Shown: in pieces, positions 14,575-18,199 of the stretch
Position numbering within the stretch: the first letter of the stretch is position 1
How the letters are laid out: each line of letters begins with the position of its first letter
Translations under genes and position numbers: made by a program
NCBI GenBank assembly: GCA_023409695.1
Contig: JAEYQZ010000280.1
Span: forward strand, 1 to 18,199
DNA length: 18,199 nt
From: Methanobacteriota archaeon
Lineage (GTDB): Archaea; Methanobacteriota; Methanobacteria; Methanobacteriales; Methanobacteriaceae
Direction of reading: 5' to 3'
The notes under the pieces: model-generated
Told to the model about the DNA's origin: nothing
What the model saw: the letters and a program-made list of their open reading frames with translations, nothing else
Database searches by the model: none

Positions 14575-15276
14575 TATTTTTCTTTTAGGCCTTTCAGTAG
14601 CACATGAAGCGCTTTTATTTGGCATAACTATGTTTTGAGGGAGTTCGATATCCATTTTATCAAGAACTGCCCTTATATCCACCTTTGTACACACACATCC
14701 ATCCTTCAGGAGAGGCACTCCTTGACATGGGACATGAGATAAATTCATCATTGCTAAATTCAAATCCTGATGACATGCAACGCCTAAAACCCCTTTAAAC
14801 TTATATTGTTGAGCGATTTTCTTTAAAAAAGTGGATCCTGGTATTATAAACACACCATATCCCTGATCTTCTGCCTTATTTTTTAAAACACCGATTACAC
14901 ACCGATTACAGTCAGTGCAGTGAAGACCCGTTGCATCAAGTTTTGCCTCGCACTTCGGATTTCTTAAACAGTGAGGAAGTATCAAAATCTTGTCTTTGTT
15001 ATCTATTTGGCCAAATGCCTTTTCATTAACTTTATTTCTTACCTCAACACCCATCTGATCAACAATTTTCTCATCCAGACCAACATTTCCAGCAAACTTT
15101 TTAAATAAACCGTAAAATACATCTATAGTAAACAGGAGTAACCTAGGAAAAATAAGCCTTTCCTGTTTTATAAGAATCCTTCCAAGGATAAGTGCTATAG
15201 AGAGCAGACTTAAAATAAAAATACCTGCAATAAACACTATTTGTCCAAAAATGGTGTAAAATTCGTAAATTGGCAT
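14569..15276 (-). CDS. DUF116 family cysteine-rich membrane-anchored protein
   Basis: The 235-aa protein has one or two N-terminal hydrophobic segments (about 9-35, followed by a less strong one near 40-55) and a soluble C-terminal part. That part is rich in cysteines: PHCLRNPKCEAKL, LHCTDCNRCVIG, GVACHQD, VPCQGVP and KDGCVCTKVD. The pattern suggests metal or iron-sulfur binding, consistent with the DUF116 family, whose function is not established. The ATG at 15276 has only a weak GATC-type upstream match. Convergent with uppS, its stop codon lies within a shared hairpin. It lies 92 bp after the gene ending at 15369 and could be in the same transcript. Confidence 0.82.
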   Translation of the reverse strand: MPIYEFYTIFGQIVFIAGIFILSLLSIALILGRILIKQERLIFPRLLLFTIDVFYGLFKKFAGNVGLDEKIVDQMGVEVRNKVNEKAFGQIDNKDKILILPHCLRNPKCEAKLDATGLHCTDCNRCVIGVLKNKAEDQGYGVFIIPGSTFLKKIAQQYKFKGVLGVACHQDLNLAMMNLSHVPCQGVPLLKDGCVCTKVDIRAVLDKMDIELPQNIVMPNKSASCATERPKRKIL

Positions 15277-15366
15277 ATTGATCTAAATCTAAGTATTTTA
15301 TGTTATATTAACCTAATGGTTATTAAAATTAGCTAAAAAAGAGTTATTTGGATTGGTTGTTCTTAT

Positions 15367-15390
15367 ATTCAAAATTTTTCAATTTTGAAT
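15367..15390. repeat. Perfect hairpin over the stop codon of the unrecognised gene
   Basis: ATTCAAAATT, four-base loop TTTC, AATTTTGAAT: 10-bp perfect arms. It contains the last six codons and the TGA stop of the gene that ends at 15369. It is the third gene in the window whose 3' end is embedded in an A/T-rich hairpin. Possible role in 3'-end formation, or chance in AT-rich DNA. Confidence 0.5.
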
Positions 15391-15845
15391 TTTTTAACAG
15401 TCCCCTCAACTTCAACACCATCTTTCGATGCTGTTATTTGTGTATCTGAAAGATCATCACATGCACATAATATATCCTGTTCTGGATGAGTACCCGGAAC
15501 TATGTTACAACTCAAATTAATACGGTCTCCTGCTGCTACAACCATCGGAAGCCTTCTGGAAGTTGGATGATTTTCTGGAAGAACTGTAATTGGAAAATTC
15601 ATTTCTCTAAGTAAATAAAGCATACTCCTTATTCCTTTTTCTGCTTTTTTACTATTTTCAAATGCAGAAACTGCAATTATATCCTCGGGCTCAAGAAAAG
15701 CGACTATTTCTTCTTTGTCAGGCGTACCAATAAATATCTGCTTTTTTTCTCCAGCCTTTAATATGCCCAGTTCTCCAGATTCTCCCATTAAAAATAAAAT
15801 TTCGTCTCCAGTTATTCTAATGCTTCTACGTTGTCTGACTGGCAT
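15369..15845 (-). CDS. Conserved-looking protein of unknown function overlapping the zinc ribbon gene
   Basis: I do not recognise this 158-aa soluble protein. It begins MPVRQRRSIRITGDEILFL, looks alpha/beta, and ends with a short strand-rich tail (VEVEGTVKKFKIEKF). In the second half are the segment ENHPTSRRLPMVVAAGD and the stretch PGTHPEQDILCACDDL with two close cysteines. No membrane segment is seen. The start is uncertain: ATG at 15845 or, three codons earlier, ATG at 15854. Either one makes it overlap the zinc ribbon gene by 34 or 43 bases in another frame, with no good ribosome binding site. The next internal ATG lies about 16 codons further and would remove part of the first strand region. 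Confidence 0.7.
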   Translation of the reverse strand: MPVRQRRSIRITGDEILFLMGESGELGILKAGEKKQIFIGTPDKEEIVAFLEPEDIIAVSAFENSKKAEKGIRSMLYLLREMNFPITVLPENHPTSRRLPMVVAAGDRINLSCNIVPGTHPEQDILCACDDLSDTQITASKDGVEVEGTVKKFKIEKF

Positions 15846-15967
15846 GATGGACATACTACTCTTTTTCCAATTCCTTTAAACTCGTTTCCGCAATCTTTAC
15901 ATCGATATCTTTTTGTTTTAAGCTTTTTCAGTTTAATATCTGCCATTGGTCCTCCGACTGTACACAT
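15812..15967 (-). CDS. 51-aa zinc ribbon protein
   Basis: This is a small basic protein with two knuckles, C23-X2-C26 and C39-X2-C42, in RYRCKDCGNEF and VVCPSCQSDN, the standard zinc ribbon layout of proteins that contact nucleic acid or other proteins. It starts MCTVGGPMADIK. GGTGAT lies four bases before the ATG at 15967. A second in-frame ATG at codon 8 has GGAGG four bases before it, so a 44-aa form is possible. The gene overlaps the next gene out of frame, which suggests coupled translation and a joint role. It is divergent from the chelatase gene at 16185. The function is unknown. Confidence 0.8.
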   Translation of the reverse strand: MCTVGGPMADIKLKKLKTKRYRCKDCGNEFKGIGKRVVCPSCQSDNVEALE

Positions 15968-16184
15968 ATTGATCACCAATTCTGCTTATGTAATCGGTAT
16001 TATTTATTATTTATGATAAATCGATTCCGCCCTATTTTTCCTTAAATTTCCAAATAGCTGCCATTTGCAGGTTAAAAAATATTATTGATAATGTATTTAT
16101 GGATCAAATTATTATGTATTAATACTAACGAAAGTTCTAATTTAATAAATTAAAATTATTCCACAATATTAAACGGTGAGACCA
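15968..16184. promoter_or_regulatory. Divergent intergenic region between zinc ribbon and chelatase genes
   Basis: The 217 bases are AT-rich and hold no gene. Possible TATA elements for the rightward gene are TTTATGG near 16096 and TTTAATAAATT near 16141; for the leftward gene TTTATCATAAAT near 16010-16021 (read on the minus strand). None is a clear consensus, so promoter positions stay open. The rightward gene has GGTGA five bases before its TTG start. Confidence 0.3.
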
Positions 16185-18199
16185 TTGAAAAACCTTATTT
16201 TTCCATTTTCAGCAATTGTAGGTCAGGAAAACGTGAAAAAAGCACTTATACTGAATGCTATAAATCCGGGGATTGGCGGAGTACTTATTAAAGGAGATAA
16301 AGGTACAGGTAAAACTACGGCAGTGAGAGCACTTGCAGACCTTTTACCATCGCTAAAAGTCGTAAAAGGATGTCCATTCAACTGTGATCCTGATGATAAG
16401 GAATCTGCATGTGATACATGCAAATCAAACAATGCAGAAATTGAAGAAAAAAAAATGAGAGTAGTAGAACTTCCACTTGGTTCTACAGAAGATCGTGTAG
16501 TTGGATCAATAAACATTGAAAAAGCCTTAAAAGAAGGAACTAGAGCTTTAGAGCCAGGTATACTTGCAGAAGCCAATAGAAATATACTTTATATTGATGA
16601 AATTAACCTTCTTGACGATAATCTAGTAGATGTTCTGCTAGATGCCGCTGCATATGGAATAAATGTCGTAGAAAGGGAAGGAATCTCTGTATCTCATCCT
16701 TCCAGATTTATACTGGTTGGAACAATGAACCCTGCTGAAGGTGAGCTCAGGCCGCAGCTTTCAGATAGAATTGGTCTGCATATCATTGTACACAGCATAA
16801 TGGATATAGAAGACCGTGTTGAAATAATGGCAAGAAGAGAAGAATTTGAAAGAGATCCCACTGCTTTTAAAAGAAAATTCGACACGTCACAAAAAGAGAT
16901 ACTGGATAATATCTTAAATGCTAGAGCATTACTCAAGAATGTTAATGTTTCTCCAGAACTAATGAAAATAATAGCACATGTCTGTGTTGATATGGGTGTT
17001 GATGGACACAGAGCAGATATTGCAATACTTAAAACGTCGAAAACTATTGCTGCTTACAATAAGCATTTAAAAGTTGATTACAATGATGTTGAAGAAGCTA
17101 TGATGCTTGTACTTGGAGAAAGACTTCAAAAATCTTATGATCAAAAAAAGATTAAACAAAAAATGGAAAAAGCAATTTCAGATACAGAAGACGAACAAAA
17201 AAAAGATGAAGATCAAACCCAAGAAGAGCAAGATAATAATGATAATTCAAATCCTGAAACTGAAGAAAATCAGGACAATGAAGACAGCAACAGTGACGAT
17301 CAATCCCAAGAAGAACAAAATGATGATTCTGGTAATTTAGATCCGGAGATTGAAGAGAATCAGGAAGAAAGTAACGAAGATCAACCCCCTGAAGAACAAG
17401 ACAATGTAGGCGCTGCCCCTGCCCCTGTTGAACAGCCGGAAAATCCTGATGAAGAAAAAAAAGGGACTATGTTAAAAAGTATTGAAGAAGAAGGAACTTC
17501 TGTAGATTCTGATGATGAGGAAGTCGATATAAAAAAGCTCCTTAAAATGAAGGGTAAAAAAAAGAACAGGCTGTATGGAAAGAGGGTCGATTCCAAAACT
17601 CAGAAAGGTAAATACATAAAAAGCAGGATTCCTAAAAATGTTTCAAGTGATATTGCAATAGATGCGACTTTAAGGGCCGCTGCTATTAAATCAAATGGCA
17701 GTATCAATGTTAAAAATGAACATATACGTCATAAAGTCAGGAAGCATGGTGCAAGAGCATCAATAGCCCTGGTGGTAGATATAAGCGGATCCATGTTTTC
17801 ACAAAGGAAAGCAAATAAGATTAAAGGTATTTTAAACCAGTTGATTGAAGATATTAACCGCCATAATGATAAAATAAGCGTTATTGGGTTTAAAGGTCAG
17901 GAAGCCGAAGTTATAATCCCAACAACAAGAAGAGCTTCTTCTTTTAAAGAACAGATTGATAATATACGTGTTGGAGGGACAACCCCCCTTGCAGCGGGCC
18001 TTAAAAAGGGATTAGAGCTCCTTAAAAAGGAAAAAACTAAGGATGAATTCGTTCCAATGATGCTTGTACTAACAGATGGTATGCCCAATGTAGGTATTAA
18101 AGAAGGGCCAGCCCAGGATGCCCTGAAAATTGCTGCAGACTTAAAAGAAAATGATATTCACACCATTATTGTTAATTTTGAAAGATCAGTTAAATACGG
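16185..18199 (+). CDS. ChlI-ChlD (Mg/Co-chelatase type) AAA+ / VWA fusion protein, 3' end outside the window
   Basis: Some 671 codons are read and the frame is still open at the right edge. Residues 1 to about 320 are a BchI/ChlI-like AAA+ ATPase: Walker A GDKGTGKTT (37-45), Walker B ILYIDEINLLDD (134-145) and GTMNPAEGELRPQLSDR (179-195) with the arginine region. An insert has C63, C67, C76 and C79 (C-X3-C-X8-C-X2-C), possibly a metal site. Residues 320-450 form an acidic linker rich in Glu, Asp, Gln and Asn. From about 523 a VWA domain begins with VVDISGSM (MIDAS, 530-537), GGTTPLAAGL (597-606) and VLTDGMPNVG. The family powers metal insertion into tetrapyrroles with a large CobN/ChlH subunit, here perhaps cobalt for corrinoids. 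The start is a TTG preceded by GGTGA; no in-frame ATG is found nearby. Confidence 0.9.
   Translation, partial: MKNLIFPFSAIVGQENVKKALILNAINPGIGGVLIKGDKGTGKTTAVRALADLLPSLKVVKGCPFNCDPDDKESACDTCKSNNAEIEEKKMRVVELPLGSTEDRVVGSINIEKALKEGTRALEPGILAEANRNILYIDEINLLDDNLVDVLLDAAAYGINVVEREGISVSHPSRFILVGTMNPAEGELRPQLSDRIGLHIIVHSIMDIEDRVEIMARREEFERDPTAFKRKFDTSQKEILDNILNARALLKNVNVSPELMKIIAHVCVDMGVDGHRADIAILKTSKTIAAYNKHLKVDYNDVEEAMMLVLGERLQKSYDQKKIKQKMEKAISDTEDEQKKDEDQTQEEQDNNDNSNPETEENQDNEDSNSDDQSQEEQNDDSGNLDPEIEENQEESNEDQPPEEQDNVGAAPAPVEQPENPDEEKKGTMLKSIEEEGTSVDSDDEEVDIKKLLKMKGKKKNRLYGKRVDSKTQKGKYIKSRIPKNVSSDIAIDATLRAAAIKSNGSINVKNEHIRHKVRKHGARASIALVVDISGSMFSQRKANKIKGILNQLIEDINRHNDKISVIGFKGQEAEVIIPTTRRASSFKEQIDNIRVGGTTPLAAGLKKGLELLKKEKTKDEFVPMMLVLTDGMPNVGIKEGPAQDALKIAADLKENDIHTIIVNFERSVKY
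17136..17534 (+). repeat. Acidic low-complexity linker with an internal duplicated block
   Basis: This part of the chelatase gene codes for about 130 residues dominated by Glu, Asp, Gln, Asn and Ser. Two imperfect copies of a block of about 23 residues are visible: one begins NPETEENQ and ends with SQEEQ, the other begins DPEIEENQ and ends with PPEEQ. Such charged linkers join the ATPase and VWA halves in ChlD-type proteins and are thought to mediate contact with the ATPase ring. Length variation between strains is expected. Confidence 0.65.

Noticed and set aside
17107..17340. A lysine-rich 77-aa frame inside the chelatase gene.
   Set aside because: It lies on the same strand in another frame over the acidic linker; the A-rich GAA/GAT codons read as Lys/Ile/Met when shifted. 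The chelatase frame is continuous and carries the motifs.

Overview
The window looks like a chromosomal segment of a methanogenic archaeon of the order Methanobacteriales, most likely Methanobacterium or a close relative. The evidence is an archaeal/eukaryotic-type ribosomal protein S3Ae, an archaeal-type cofactor-independent phosphoglycerate mutase, a euryarchaeal GlmM/GlmU pair, an iron-sulfur flavoprotein, a DUF116 protein and a ChlI-ChlD chelatase fusion. Ribosome binding sites are mostly of the GGTGAT or GGAGG type, a TTTATATA-type TATA box is present, and the spacers are very AT-rich. No rRNA, tRNA, CRISPR array, transposase or prophage gene was found. The assignment rests on gene content read by eye, not on a database search.

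Layout. (1) Positions 1-8940 are transcribed leftward. In transcription order they hold S3Ae, a DUF92 membrane protein, phosphoglycerate mutase (apgM), phosphoglucosamine mutase (glmM) and bifunctional glmU. A 190-bp spacer with two perfect hairpins follows, then a gamma-carbonic-anhydrase-like protein, hisC, an anaerobic ribonucleotide reductase activase (nrdG-like) and an ASCH-TPR fusion cut by the window start. glmM and glmU overlap by an ATGA and should make UDP-GlcNAc together. (2) Positions 8941-9472 form a 532-bp non-coding spacer. It carries an array of small hairpins built on an exact 57-bp period, and the stems change between units in a compensated way. (3) Positions 9473-11226 hold a leftward trio: iron-sulfur flavoprotein, class I methyltransferase and NifX/NifB-C-type small protein. 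(4) Positions 11505-14507 run rightward: an unknown membrane protein, two DUF2178 membrane paralogues, a minimal XRE-type regulator, a CPBP intramembrane protease and the cis-prenyltransferase uppS. A promoter flanked by two palindromes lies in front of this set. (5) Positions 14569-15967 run leftward: a 51-aa zinc ribbon protein, an unrecognised protein that overlaps it out of frame, and a cysteine-rich DUF116 membrane protein. (6) From 16185 to the right edge lies a large ChlI-ChlD chelatase fusion with a long acidic linker, incomplete.

The backbone is ordinary housekeeping metabolism. The parts most worth attention are the covarying hairpin array and its dispersed single copy near 14557, the regulated membrane module at 11434-13712, the ASCH-TPR fusion, and the pair of overlapping genes at 15369-15967. 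Several start codons were moved downstream of the longest open frame because a GGTGAT-like or GGAGG-like ribosome binding site overlaps or lies inside the longer version.
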